From: Rossellomorea marisflavi
Lineage (GTDB): Bacteria > Bacillota > Bacilli > Bacillales > Bacillaceae_B
Reading direction: 5' to 3'
NCBI RefSeq assembly: GCF_009806575.1
Contig: NZ_CP047095.1
Span: 1,363,501-1,427,500, forward strand
Length of the DNA stretch: 64,000 bases
In this document: piece after piece, positions 1-11,711 of the stretch
How the letters are laid out: every line of letters begins with the position of its first letter
Position numbering within the stretch: the stretch's first letter is position 1
Notes under the pieces: model-generated
What the model was told of the DNA's origin: nothing
What the model saw: the letters and a program-made list of their open reading frames with translations, nothing else
Databases searched by the model: none
Position numbers and translations under genes: made by a program

Positions 1-773
1 TTCACTACAGGTAGCAATTTTTTCAGATCCTTCGCCACGGACCCTTCACGGATGAGAAGGTACATTCCCCGTCGGAGTCTTGCCTTTGCGTCTTCCACTG
101 TATTGCACTCATGGTCGGTTGATACGCCTGCTGCACGGTACACATTGATGGCTTCCTGGGGAAGACCGGCCAGATGGCCGTCGACAAGACGGCTGTACTC
201 AGAGGTCAAGGCAATCTTGTCTATAAGGCCGGGGGAGGCTGATCGCAGGGAAGGATAATCCATCACTTCGGCAAGCCCGATGACGCGATCATGCTCGAAG
301 AGTGGGCCAAGGTCATCAGCGCCAAGTTCCGCTCCCGAATTCTCAAATGGCGTTGCAGGTACACAGGATGGCAGCATGGTCAACGCATCAAGTGGAAGGT
401 TTTCTGAATCATCGAGCATGAACTGTATGCCTTCGACTCCTGAGACATTCCCGATCTCATGCGGGTCGGTGATGACCGTTGTCACACCATGGGGGAGGAC
501 CACTTTTGCAAATTCCGATGGCGGTACCATGGATGATTCGATATGCACGTGACCATCGATGAACGAAGGGCAGAGCCACTTCCCTTCTGCATCAATCGTT
601 TCCTTTCCTTGGTAGTTTCCGATTCCCACGATGATGCCATCTGTGATCGCGACATCACCTTCTGCGATCTCCCTGTTGAATACATCTATGATTCGGGCAT
701 TCTTTATCACGATATCAGCCGTGGCAGTACCGGCGGCTGCCTGTATCCGTCTTGTCAAATCAGTCTTTTTCAT
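1..773 (-). CDS. adeC: Adenine deaminase, N-terminal part (gene runs off the left edge)
   Basis: Converts adenine to hypoxanthine plus ammonia in purine salvage (cytosolic amidohydrolase family). About 257 N-terminal residues are in the window; the remainder lies to the left. The reading frame contains FIDGHVHIESSMV, with the HxH metal-binding pair of the amidohydrolase barrel, followed by VTTVITDPHEIGNVSG, MLPSCVPATPFE and GLAEVMDYPS, all typical of AdeC. The start is the ATG whose complement is at 771-773, preceded by an AAGGAGAG ribosome binding site at 783-790. A purine riboswitch with terminator lies upstream, so transcription probably answers to purine level. Family assignment is secure; the C-terminal half cannot be judged. 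Confidence 0.93.
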   Translation of the reverse strand, partial: MKKTDLTRRIQAAAGTATADIVIKNARIIDVFNREIAEGDVAITDGIIVGIGNYQGKETIDAEGKWLCPSFIDGHVHIESSMVPPSEFAKVVLPHGVTTVITDPHEIGNVSGVEGIQFMLDDSENLPLDALTMLPSCVPATPFENSGAELGADDLGPLFEHDRVIGLAEVMDYPSLRSASPGLIDKIALTSEYSRLVDGHLAGLPQEAINVYRAAGVSTDHECNTVEDAKARLRRGMYLLIREGSVAKDLKKLLPVV

Positions 774-797
774 CAACGTTTTCTCTCCTTTATAAAC

Positions 798-822
798 AAA
801 AAGCCCCGGGGTTCACCCAGGG
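798..822 (-). terminator. Probable riboswitch expression-platform terminator before adeC
   Basis: Read on the minus strand, an imperfect GC-rich hairpin (CCCTGGGT against ACCCCGGGG) is followed by CTTTTTG just upstream of the adeC ribosome binding site. It lies downstream of the purine aptamer, the expected place for a ligand-controlled terminator. A second strong hairpin, GACAGGG pairing with CCCTGTC, sits between aptamer and terminator. Confidence 0.6.
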
Positions 823-862
823 TTCGACGTTGGAGAAGGACAGGGCATACGGCCCCTGTCTC

Positions 863-929
863 CTCGTAGTCAAACCATTTACGGTAGTTTGGTAGAAACT
901 TTTGGACCATATTTCCAATATTATACGAG
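863..929 (-). promoter_or_regulatory. Purine riboswitch aptamer (guanine type)
   Basis: On the minus strand the leader shows the purine-aptamer core in order: ATATGG, GTTTCTACC, CCGTAAA and GACTACG. P1 is formed by CTCGTA (924-929) pairing with TACGAG (863-868); P2 is TTGGA/TCCAA and P3 AAAC/GTTT. The specificity pyrimidine in the 3' junction is C (GACTAC, not GATTAC), which in characterised members means guanine/hypoxanthine rather than adenine. It lies between a strong promoter and a terminator ahead of adeC. Confidence 0.93.
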
Positions 930-965
930 AACACTCATGCTGCTATTAAAATGTTTAAGGAACAT

Positions 966-993
966 TGTATATCCTGCTCTTTAGAAATGTCAA
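966..993 (-). promoter_or_regulatory. SigA-type promoter of adeC
   Basis: On the minus strand a perfect TTGACA (988-993) is followed after 16 nt by TATACA (966-971), 37 nt upstream of the riboswitch P1 stem. This is the best promoter between adeC and the divergent DUF4397 gene. Confidence 0.75.
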
Positions 994-1083
994 TGAAAAA
1001 TGGAAAGAACGGACCGGAAAAGGGCGGATTCAGGGTTCCGAATGGATCAGCACATCCAATGTGCTCAATCGGCAGGTTTAGAG

Positions 1084-1139
1084 TTGCAGGAAAAATGTAA
1101 CCGTTATACATTAGATGTACAAGGTTCGATCAAACCTTG
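1084..1139 (+). promoter_or_regulatory. Possible promoter with downstream inverted repeat, DUF4397 operon
   Basis: TTGCAG (1084-1089) and TACATT (1107-1112) are 17 nt apart and could be -35/-10 boxes. Immediately downstream lies the inverted repeat CAAGGTT-N6-AACCTTG (1120-1139), at the position of an operator or a 5'-leader hairpin. A further 7-bp inverted repeat AGCACAT/ATGTGCT is at 1049-1065. No known regulator consensus is recognised. Confidence 0.4.
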
Positions 1140-1167
1140 CATAAAACATATACAAGGAGTGGAGTGA

Positions 1168-1953
1168 ATGAAAAAGCTTTTTGCAATGTTGGTCGCAGTG
1201 TTGATGACGTTTGGTGTATCGGGAGCTGCTTTTGCGGCAGATGGAGATGCCATGGTGCGAATCGTGCACGCATCCCCTGACGCACCGGCTGTCGATGTTT
1301 ATGTAGATGGTAATGCAGTGGTTGAGGGAGCAGAATTCAAAGCCGCCACTGACTATATGGAGCTTCCTGCAGGTGACCACAAAGTGGAGATCTTTGCAGC
1401 TGGAACAAAGGAAGATCCGGTGATTTCACAAGATCTTACTGTTGAAGCTGGTATGGCTTACACGGTCGCAGCCGCCAATACCCTTGAGAATCTTGAACTT
1501 GTCGTAGCCAATGATTCCATGGACGTAACCGAAGGCAAGACAAAAGTAAGGGTCGGCCATTTATCCCCTGATGCACCAACAGTCGATGTTGGACTGAAGG
1601 ATGGAGATGCGTTGTTCGAAGGAGCAGAATTCAAAGCCATCACGGATTATCAGGAATTGGATCCTGGAACGTATGATCTTGAAATCCGCACACCTGAAGG
1701 AGAGCAAGTATTGGATCTTTCCGGAACAGAACTAGCTGAAAATACCGTATACAGTGTGTTTGCCATCAATACAGCAGACAAACTTGAAGTACTTGTATTG
1801 AAAGATTACACGCTCATGCCAGGTGGAATGCCTGAAACCGGTATGGGAGGAGCGGCTGATCAAAATACAATGCTTCCGATCGTAGCAGCTGTTGCAGTGC
1901 TTGGTGGAGGAGCACTACTATTCATCAACCGTAAAAAATTATTCTCTTCTTAA
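1168..1953 (+). CDS. Cell-surface DUF4397 protein with sortase-like C-terminal signal
   Basis: A 261-residue secreted protein of unknown function. It has a Sec signal peptide (residues 1-24, ending GAAFAAD) and two DUF4397 repeats, each beginning with a segment like VRIVHASPDAPAVDVYVDG (about 29-118) and VRVGHLSPDAPTVDVGL (about 127-211). The C-terminus has the layout of a cell-wall sorting signal: MPETG, a linker, a hydrophobic segment (MLPIVAAVAVLGGGALLFI) and a basic tail NRKKLF. The motif is MPETG rather than LPxTG. The stop codon overlaps the start of the sortase gene (TAATG), which strongly suggests that sortase attaches this protein to the wall. The ATG follows AAGGAGTGG. Confidence 0.82.
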   Translation: MKKLFAMLVAVLMTFGVSGAAFAADGDAMVRIVHASPDAPAVDVYVDGNAVVEGAEFKAATDYMELPAGDHKVEIFAAGTKEDPVISQDLTVEAGMAYTVAAANTLENLELVVANDSMDVTEGKTKVRVGHLSPDAPTVDVGLKDGDALFEGAEFKAITDYQELDPGTYDLEIRTPEGEQVLDLSGTELAENTVYSVFAINTADKLEVLVLKDYTLMPGGMPETGMGGAADQNTMLPIVAAVAVLGGGALLFINRKKLFSS

Positions 1954-2567
1954 TGAAGCGGATCGCGGTTGTCCTGTTCATCCCGTTGCTTCTGGCCGCA
2001 TGCTCCAATGACCCTTCCACTGCACCGGAAGCGGATGAACCCGTCCAAAAGGTACAAGCGGTGAAGCCTGCTGTTCAAACAGCCAACGTGCAGGATGATG
2101 AACAATCGATCACTCCGGAATCGATTACGATCCCTTCACTTGATATCGATGCCCCTGTGAAAGCATTCGGTCTGGATAAGGAAGGGAATATGGAGCTTCC
2201 CAAAAACGGGAAGGATGTCGCCTGGTTCTCACCTGGGATTCGTCCCGGGGAACGGGGAAATGCCGTCCTGGCAGGGCATGTCGATGACGAAAAGCAGCCT
2301 GCGGTCTTTTTCGACCTGAAAAATATCAAGAAGGGGGACAGGATCATCCTGAAGGGAAAGGATGATGAAGAACTCGTCTTTGAGGTGAAGGATAAACAAG
2401 CCTATCTGAAAGATGATGCCCCCCTTCGGAAGATTTTCGGGCCGGGAGATCATATCGGTCTTAATATCATTACATGCACAGGATATTTTGACCACGATAT
2501 TCATAATTATGTCGAGCGCCTGGTCGTTTATACAGAGCTCGTCACAGATGAAAAAGCATCCGGGTGA
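1953..2567 (+). CDS. Class F-like sortase
   Basis: A 204-residue predicted transpeptidase that would cut the MPETG-like signal of the preceding surface protein and join it to peptidoglycan on the outer face of the membrane. The sortase core is about residues 55-196: catalytic His in VLAGHVDD, catalytic Cys in IITCTGY and the catalytic Arg in YVERLVVYTEL. The overall arrangement (short, TITIPSLDIDAPV start of the domain, no C-terminal membrane segment) matches class F sortases. The N-terminus LLLAACSND resembles a lipobox, so the enzyme may be a lipoprotein instead of having a simple signal anchor. Translation is coupled to the upstream gene by a one-base overlap. Confidence 0.85.
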   Translation: MKRIAVVLFIPLLLAACSNDPSTAPEADEPVQKVQAVKPAVQTANVQDDEQSITPESITIPSLDIDAPVKAFGLDKEGNMELPKNGKDVAWFSPGIRPGERGNAVLAGHVDDEKQPAVFFDLKNIKKGDRIILKGKDDEELVFEVKDKQAYLKDDAPLRKIFGPGDHIGLNIITCTGYFDHDIHNYVERLVVYTELVTDEKASG

Positions 2568-2583
2568 ACCGGATGCTTTTTTT
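2552..2583 (+). terminator. Rho-independent terminator after the sortase gene
   Basis: A 12-bp stem AAAAGCATCCGG/CCGGATGCTTTT with a short loop, continued by T residues. The stop codon of the sortase gene lies in the loop. Confidence 0.9.
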
Positions 2584-2823
2584 CAGGTGGTAGTGAATCC
2601 TTACAGGTATGGAGGCATGTTCCATTTGTGGAATGATCATCTCTCCCGTGCCTTCATCTTCAACACATAATAGGGTTTAACTGCGTAGGGAATAAGGGAA
2701 AAAGGGGTAGAGACAATCTAGTTCAGAAATCTTCGGAAGATACCCTTTCCACAACTGACGGGTGATCCTACTTACCATTGACAGGCTTCCATGAGATGAC
2801 TGACGATCGAAGGAGAACGAGTG

Positions 2824-3801
2824 ATGAAAAGACGAATCATTTGGTTGATCGGTTCATTGTTGGCCCTCGTTGTCATCGTCCTGGGGCTTGCGGGTAACTA
2901 TATATATGATCTTGCCATCAGCCGCAACAGCGGTGTTGTCCAGCTCTACGGAGGAACGGATGAGGCGGTGGAAGCTGTGAGCGCATTGGAAGAAGAACAA
3001 AAAAGGCTGGAAGAACTGCGCAGTTGGACGAGCAGGCAAAAATTCGAACAGGTATCCATCCAATCAGACGACGGTCTGACCTTGAAAGGCCTGTACCTCA
3101 AGAATAAGTATCCGAACGGAAAGACGGTCGTTCTTGCCCACGGATACAAGGGAAACAGTGACCAGCTTCCGGAGGTGACACGGTTTTATTATCGCCAAGG
3201 CTATAACATCCTTAAGCCCGATGCGAGGGGACACGGGGATAGTGAAGGCGACTATATCGGGTATGGCTGGCCAGACCGGCTCGATTATGTGAAATGGATC
3301 GATTTCCTCGTCAAGGAGAAGGGGGAGGAAGCAATCTTCCTTCACGGGTTTTCCATGGGGGCATCCACTGTCCTGATGACGAGTGGAGAAGATCTGCCGC
3401 CGGAAGTGAAAGGGATCATTTCCGATAGTGCGTATACGAATCTGGAGGACGAGCTTGCCCATCAGCTGAAATACCTCTATGATCTGCCAGCCTTCCCCCT
3501 TGTTGACGCCACTTCCATCGTCACCAAGATCCGGGCAGGGTACTCTTTCAAAGAGGCATCTGCTGTCGAGCAGGTAAAGAAGAATGATCTCCCCCTCCTG
3601 ATCATTCACGGAGCTGAAGATGAACTGGTCCCAACGGAGATGGCAACGGAAATCTATAAGGCAGCCGGAGGGAAAAAGGACATGTGGATCGTCCCGGAAG
3701 CAGGTCATACGGAAGGATTCCTTGTTAATGAAACAGATTATGGTACGAAAGTCATTGACTTTGTCAATGAAGCGATGATGGAACAGGAAGAAAATAATTG
3801 A
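2824..3801 (+). CDS. Membrane-anchored alpha/beta hydrolase (YqkD-like)
   Basis: A 325-residue predicted serine hydrolase with unknown substrate. Residues 7-29 form a membrane anchor, so the enzyme should face outward. The alpha/beta-hydrolase fold shows the oxyanion strand VVLAHGYKG, DARGHGDSEG, the nucleophile elbow HGFSMGAST (Ser), the acid in HGAEDELVPTE and the catalytic His in EAGHTEGF. Length and motif order resemble B. subtilis YqkD and other S9/BAAT-type hydrolases. ATG is chosen because it is 8 nt from AAGGAG; an in-frame GTG three bases earlier is too close. Monocistronic between two terminators. Confidence 0.8.
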   Translation: MKRRIIWLIGSLLALVVIVLGLAGNYIYDLAISRNSGVVQLYGGTDEAVEAVSALEEEQKRLEELRSWTSRQKFEQVSIQSDDGLTLKGLYLKNKYPNGKTVVLAHGYKGNSDQLPEVTRFYYRQGYNILKPDARGHGDSEGDYIGYGWPDRLDYVKWIDFLVKEKGEEAIFLHGFSMGASTVLMTSGEDLPPEVKGIISDSAYTNLEDELAHQLKYLYDLPAFPLVDATSIVTKIRAGYSFKEASAVEQVKKNDLPLLIIHGAEDELVPTEMATEIYKAAGGKKDMWIVPEAGHTEGFLVNETDYGTKVIDFVNEAMMEQEENN

Positions 3802-3808
3802 GGATGCT

Positions 3809-3842
3809 CCGTCCCCTAAGGTAGTCTGGGGACGGTTTTTTT
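3809..3842 (+). terminator. Rho-independent terminator after the hydrolase gene
   Basis: CCGTCCCC pairs with GGGGACGG and is followed by seven T residues. Confidence 0.9.
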
Positions 3843-3893
3843 GTATGATAATCGCTAAGTGAGAAGTTTTTGAAAAAAGTTCCTCTCAGATCA

Positions 3894-3921
3894 TTGTAAA
3901 ATTCTGATTATTAGGTATAAT
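3894..3921 (+). promoter_or_regulatory. SigA-type promoter of the oxidase-BASS operon
   Basis: TTGTAA, 16 nt, then a perfect TATAAT, 33 bp before the start codon of the FAD-linked oxidase. Confidence 0.65.
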
Positions 3922-3953
3922 TCGACAATAACCATCATCAGGAGGAGAAGCAT

Positions 3954-5344
3954 ATGAACACAGACACAGAAACATTATATGAAGAACTTCAGAACGTACT
4001 GGGGAAAGACCAGATATCAACCAATATAACAGTGAGGGAGCAGCACGGGAGAGATGAGTCCTATCACGAACCGAGTAATCCTGATTTCGTGGTCTTCCCC
4101 TCTTGTGCAGAAGACGTAAGGGCCATCGTGAAGACAGCGGCTGCTCACGAAGTACCGGTGATCCCATTTGGACTTGGAACAAGTCTGGAAGGACATGTCA
4201 TTCCGTATGACCGGGGAATCACGATCGATTTCTCCGGAATGAATGAGATAGTGGAAGTAAGGGAGAAGGATTTTTTGGTTACCGTGCAGCCGGGTGTGAC
4301 ACGCTCCCAGCTCAATAAGGAACTCAAGAAACATGGATTGTTCTTTTCCGTCGACCCCGGGGCCGATGCGACCCTTGGTGGGATGGCGGCCACTAATGCC
4401 AGCGGGACAACTTCAGTAAAATATGGGGTCATGCGTGACCAGGTCCGTGATCTGGAGGTGGTGACTCCCGACGGTAGTATCATACATACCGGGAACCTTG
4501 CACAGAAATCTTCCTCGGGTTACCATCTCAACAGTTTGTTTGTAGGGTCTGAAGGAACGCTCGGATGCATAACGGAACTGACCTTGAGAGTATACGGGAT
4601 ACCAGAGCATATCGTGGCGGCAAGAGCCGCATTCCAGGAGCTCGATGATGCTGTGGAAGCCGTTGTATCGATCCTGCAGGCGGGTGTCCCGATTGCCAGG
4701 GTCGAGCTTCTCGATGAAACATCCATGGTTCAGGCAAATCTATTCAGTGAGACGGATTATCGTGAAAAGCCGACGCTCTTCCTTGAGTTTCACGGGAACG
4801 AAGCAGGTCTCGCACAGGATGTGGAATTCACAAAGGAAATCGTCGCTGATCATGGGTGTGAGTCTATTGACTTTGAAACGGACCAAGGGGCAAGGAATCG
4901 ATTATGGGATGCCCGTCATAATCTTGCATACGCCTATATTCATGGAAACAAAGGCAAAAAGATGATGGTGACCGATGTCTGCGTGCCGATATCCGAGCTT
5001 TCCGGGGCCATCAGGGACGCCAGGCAGAGGCTTGATACCCTCGGACTCACAGGTGGCATACTCGGTCATGTAGGCGATGGAAACTACCATGTGCTCCTCA
5101 TGATCGATATGGAGGATCCTCAGGAAGTGGAGAAAGCCGCACAGTTCAACCAAGAGATCGTTGAATATGCCCTCGAGCGCAGGGGTACCTGTACGGGTGA
5201 GCACGGCGTCGGGGTAGGGAAGCAAAAGTATCAGGAAATGGAGCACGGTGATTCACTGCGGGTGATGGAGCGGATCAAGGAAGCCCTCGACCCCAAGGGG
5301 ATCTTCAATCCCAACAAGCTGATCAAACAGAAGGAGGTGGGACA

Positions 5345-5348
<4 letters not shown>
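3954..5348 (+). CDS. FAD-linked 2-hydroxyacid oxidase (D-lactate dehydrogenase/GlcD family)
   Basis: A 464-residue flavoprotein that should oxidise a D-2-hydroxyacid such as D-lactate or glycolate to the 2-oxoacid. N-terminal FAD_binding_4 domain: PFGLGTSLEGHV, the DPGADATLGGMAATNASGT stretch and GSEGTLGCITE. C-terminal FAD-oxidase domain (from about 210): GHVGDGNYH, which carries the metal/substrate histidine cluster, then GEHGVGVGKQ and FNPNKL. The EGHV version is closer to cytochrome-type D-lactate dehydrogenases (LDHD) than to GlcD. Start is ATG after AGGAGGAG. It overlaps the next gene by 4 bp (ATGA), so enzyme and carrier are co-translated. Electron acceptor is not evident; no GlcE/GlcF is adjacent here. 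Confidence 0.85.
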
Positions 5349-6307
<959 letters not shown>

Positions 6308-6309
6308 TC

Positions 6310-6351
6310 AAAAATGGCTGAAGGGGGATGTATCCCCATCAGCCATTTTTC
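6310..6351. terminator. Bidirectional terminator between convergent genes
   Basis: AAAAATGGCTGA and TCAGCCATTTTT form the outer stem, with GGGGAT/ATCCCC inside. T-runs flank both sides, serving the BASS gene and the convergent transporter gene. Confidence 0.9.
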
Positions 6352-6353
6352 GA

Positions 6354-7666
<1,313 letters not shown>

Positions 7667-7732
7667 GATGAACAACTCCTTTCGATGATTGACTACAGTA
7701 TATTGGGATTTGTCCAGGTTCATGAGCACAAA

Positions 7733-7762
7733 AAAGCCGGATCTTGGAAGATCCGGCTTTGT
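7733..7762 (-). terminator. Terminator of the siderophore operon
   Basis: On the minus strand AAAGCCGGATCTT pairs with AAGATCCGGCTTT followed by T residues, directly after the last permease gene. Confidence 0.85.
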
Positions 7763-7768
7763 GCCCTT

Positions 7769-8776
7769 CTATTTTTTCAGAAGCAGATAAACGAAATAAG
7801 GAGCTCCGATCAAAGCGGCCATGATTCCGGCAGGAAGACCATCCGGCTCGAGGACATTTCTGCCGACCGTATCGGCTGCGAGGAGCAGCCATCCCCCGAG
7901 TAGCAAGGCTACCGGAAGGTACAGCTGATGGCGCGGTCCCACAAGGGATTTGGCAAGATGGGGAGCCATCAGACCGATGAAGGCGATCCCTCCCGTCACG
8001 GAGACGGCCGATGCGGCCAGGGCCACGGCTGTGAACAGAAGGATGATCCTCTCCCGCTTCAGCGCGACCCCGACGCCGATGGTAGCGGAGTCGCTCAGGG
8101 CCAGGAGATTCAGTGTACGTGCTTTATAGAGAGTGAACGGAATCAAAACCACAAGCCAGGGAAGGATCGCCCATACGAATGGCCAGTCAGCTCCCCATAT
8201 GTTACCGGCAAGCCAGTTGGCGATGAAGTCGACTTTTGCCCGTTCCGCGCTGGAGATCATGATGATCATCAATCCGGAAAATGCCGTGGAGAATCCGACC
8301 CCTACAAGGATCATCTTGACGGGTTGAAGTCCGCTACCCCGTGTGGACGAGAAGAAATAGATGAGACCCGCAGTCAGAATCGCTCCGGCAAAGGCCACGA
8401 GGGGAAGCATAAAGGCGAATGATCCTGCATCGATGGGGAAGAACAGGAAAAAGACCGTGATGGCGACTCCGGCGCCGGAGTTGATCCCGATGATCCCGGG
8501 ATCTGCAAGGTCATTCTTCGTCATCGTCTGCAGGATGGAGCCAGAGAGGGCAAGGGCCATACCGGCAAGCACGGTGATCACGATCCTCGGAAGCCTGATG
8601 GAGAAGAGGATGAATTCATCCTTAAATGAACCATTTCCCATGATGGTGGGGATCAGCCTGTCAATGGAGACCGAGGAATACCCCAGGCTGATTCCGATCA
8701 AAACGGTAGACACAATGAAAACCAGAAGAGCGATCAAGATCGCCCGCTGTTTTTTGAGTAGCTTCGGATGGATCAT
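7769..8776 (-). CDS. Siderophore ABC transporter permease 2 (FecCD family)
   Basis: A 335-residue polytopic membrane subunit forming one half of the iron-siderophore translocation pore. FecCD signatures are present: RLPRIVITVLAGMALALSGS, the NDLADPGIIGINSGAG stretch and VTGGIAFIGLMAPHLAK, where the GxxxFxGLxxPH loop contacts the ATPase. It overlaps the preceding permease gene by 4 bp. It is the last gene of the Fur-controlled operon and ends at a terminator. Confidence 0.92.
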   Translation of the reverse strand: MIHPKLLKKQRAILIALLVFIVSTVLIGISLGYSSVSIDRLIPTIMGNGSFKDEFILFSIRLPRIVITVLAGMALALSGSILQTMTKNDLADPGIIGINSGAGVAITVFFLFFPIDAGSFAFMLPLVAFAGAILTAGLIYFFSSTRGSGLQPVKMILVGVGFSTAFSGLMIIMISSAERAKVDFIANWLAGNIWGADWPFVWAILPWLVVLIPFTLYKARTLNLLALSDSATIGVGVALKRERIILLFTAVALAASAVSVTGGIAFIGLMAPHLAKSLVGPRHQLYLPVALLLGGWLLLAADTVGRNVLEPDGLPAGIMAALIGAPYFVYLLLKK

Positions 8777-9774
8777 AGTTTACCGCCTTTCCGAACGATG
8801 AATAAGAAGAAAGGAAGGCCCATTAAGGAAACGATGGCCGCAACGGGAGTCTCGTAGGGTGCATTCACGGTCCGGCCGATCGTATCGGCCAGAAGCATGA
8901 ACGTGCTTCCCAGGACGACCGAGACCGGGATGATGGTACGGTAATCGGTCCCTGTCAGTGCCCGGGCGATGTGGGGGACCATCAGTCCGAGAAAGGCCAT
9001 ATTCCCTACTAGGGCGACAGCAGACCCTGCCAGGATGACCGTCAATAAGAAGAGGGCCGATTTGACGAGGACCGTCCGCTGACCCAATCCGACTGCGACC
9101 TCCTCATTCAGGCTCAGGATGGTCAATTGCCTTGAAAACCCCATGGAGAAGATCACGCATAAAAGGATACATGGACCGATGATATAGATTTGATTCCACG
9201 TCGTACCGATCAGTCCACCTGCGGTCCACATGGAGATGTCTTTTGATAGTTTGAAGTAAAGACCGATGCCTTCTGACACAGCAAATAAAAAAGCAGATAC
9301 AGCCGCTCCAGCAAGGACGATGCGAAATGGCGAGAACCCGCCCCTTTTTACTGCTCCGATACCAAAGACGAGCCCAGCGCCGACAGCCGCTCCTATGAAA
9401 CACGCAAGCATGATGCCGAATGGACCGATGGAAGGCAGGAAGGCAAGGGCGGCAGCCAGGGCTGCATTGGCTCCTGCCGTGAGGCCGAGCAGTCCCGGGT
9501 CAGCCAGGGGGTTGCGGGTCATCCCCTGCATGATGGCACCGGAAACGCTGAGAGCGGCTCCGACGAGGATGGCAGCCACTTCACGGGGGAAACGGAGTTC
9601 CTGGAGAATCGAGATCTTGTCCCCGCTCCCGGTATTGGTCAGCGCCCCCCAGACGTCGGAAAGGGTCGTGTCAGCCGCACCAAAGGTGACGGATACAAGG
9701 AATGATCCGCATAATACGATAATGAGAATGGATAGTGTAGGTATGTATGGTAGTTTTCGACTCATAGCCATCAT
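8773..9774 (-). CDS. Siderophore ABC transporter permease 1 (FecCD family)
   Basis: A 333-residue permease partner of the following gene. It shows RFPREVAAILVGAALSVSGA, MTRNPLADPGLLGLTAGAN and LVGNMAFLGLMVPHIAR, the FecCD set. The ribosome binding site is weak and the true start could be either of two nearby ATGs (MMAMSRK). A strong hairpin separates it from the binding-protein gene upstream, probably lowering permease expression relative to the binding protein. Confidence 0.92.
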   Translation of the reverse strand: MMAMSRKLPYIPTLSILIIVLCGSFLVSVTFGAADTTLSDVWGALTNTGSGDKISILQELRFPREVAAILVGAALSVSGAIMQGMTRNPLADPGLLGLTAGANAALAAALAFLPSIGPFGIMLACFIGAAVGAGLVFGIGAVKRGGFSPFRIVLAGAAVSAFLFAVSEGIGLYFKLSKDISMWTAGGLIGTTWNQIYIIGPCILLCVIFSMGFSRQLTILSLNEEVAVGLGQRTVLVKSALFLLTVILAGSAVALVGNMAFLGLMVPHIARALTGTDYRTIIPVSVVLGSTFMLLADTIGRTVNAPYETPVAAIVSLMGLPFFLFIVRKGGKL

Positions 9775-9795
9775 CTTTTCTGTCGTAGTATAAGA

Positions 9796-9826
9796 GAAAG
9801 GAATTCTTATAGTAAGAATTCCTTTC
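9796..9826 (-). other. Intra-operon stem-loop between binding protein and permease genes
   Basis: A perfect 14-bp stem (GAAAGGAATTCTTA/TAAGAATTCCTTTC) with a 3-nt loop lies between the siderophore-binding-protein stop and the first permease. On the minus strand it is followed by TCTTATA, only weakly U-rich, so it looks like an mRNA-stabilising or partial-termination element rather than a full terminator. Confidence 0.8.
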
Positions 9827-9832
9827 GGGAGA

Positions 9833-11552
<1,720 letters not shown>

Positions 11553-11570
11553 CCTATCCCTCCTAATTGG

Positions 11571-11585
11571 TGATAATGATTCTCA
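11571..11585 (-). promoter_or_regulatory. Fur box of the siderophore operon
   Basis: TGATAAT-G-ATTCTCA matches the 7-1-7 Fur consensus TGATAATnATTATCA at 14 of 15 positions. It lies between the promoter and the start of the ATPase gene, so Fur-Fe would block transcription. Confidence 0.85.
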
Positions 11586-11601
11586 GTGTCAACTAATACT
11601 C

Positions 11602-11630
11602 ATCGTATATTCCTTTTTGCCCATTGTCAA
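11602..11630 (-). promoter_or_regulatory. SigA-type promoter of the siderophore operon
   Basis: On the minus strand a perfect TTGACA (11625-11630) is followed after 17 nt by TACGAT (11602-11607), just upstream of the Fur box. Confidence 0.75.
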
Positions 11631-11675
11631 TAGAAAATTGGTTGTCAAAGCGGTTGAAAAGAGGTAGGATGTAAT

Positions 11676-11690
11676 TGAGAATGATAATCA
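11676..11690 (+). promoter_or_regulatory. Fur box of the ferredoxin-NADP reductase gene
   Basis: TGAGAAT-G-ATAATCA matches the Fur 7-1-7 consensus at 13 of 15 positions and overlaps a second register, TGATAATCATT. It lies 22 bp before the start codon of the divergent reductase gene. Confidence 0.8.
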
Positions 11691-11711
11691 TTTAGATAGC
11701 GGGGGATTAGG

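Noticed and set aside
1049..1065. AGCACAT/ATGTGCT hairpin as a terminator
   Set aside because: No T-run on either side; lies in the divergent promoter region, so at most a protein-binding site.
3064..3708. Leftward open frame of 214 codons
   Set aside because: Antisense shadow of the alpha/beta hydrolase gene.
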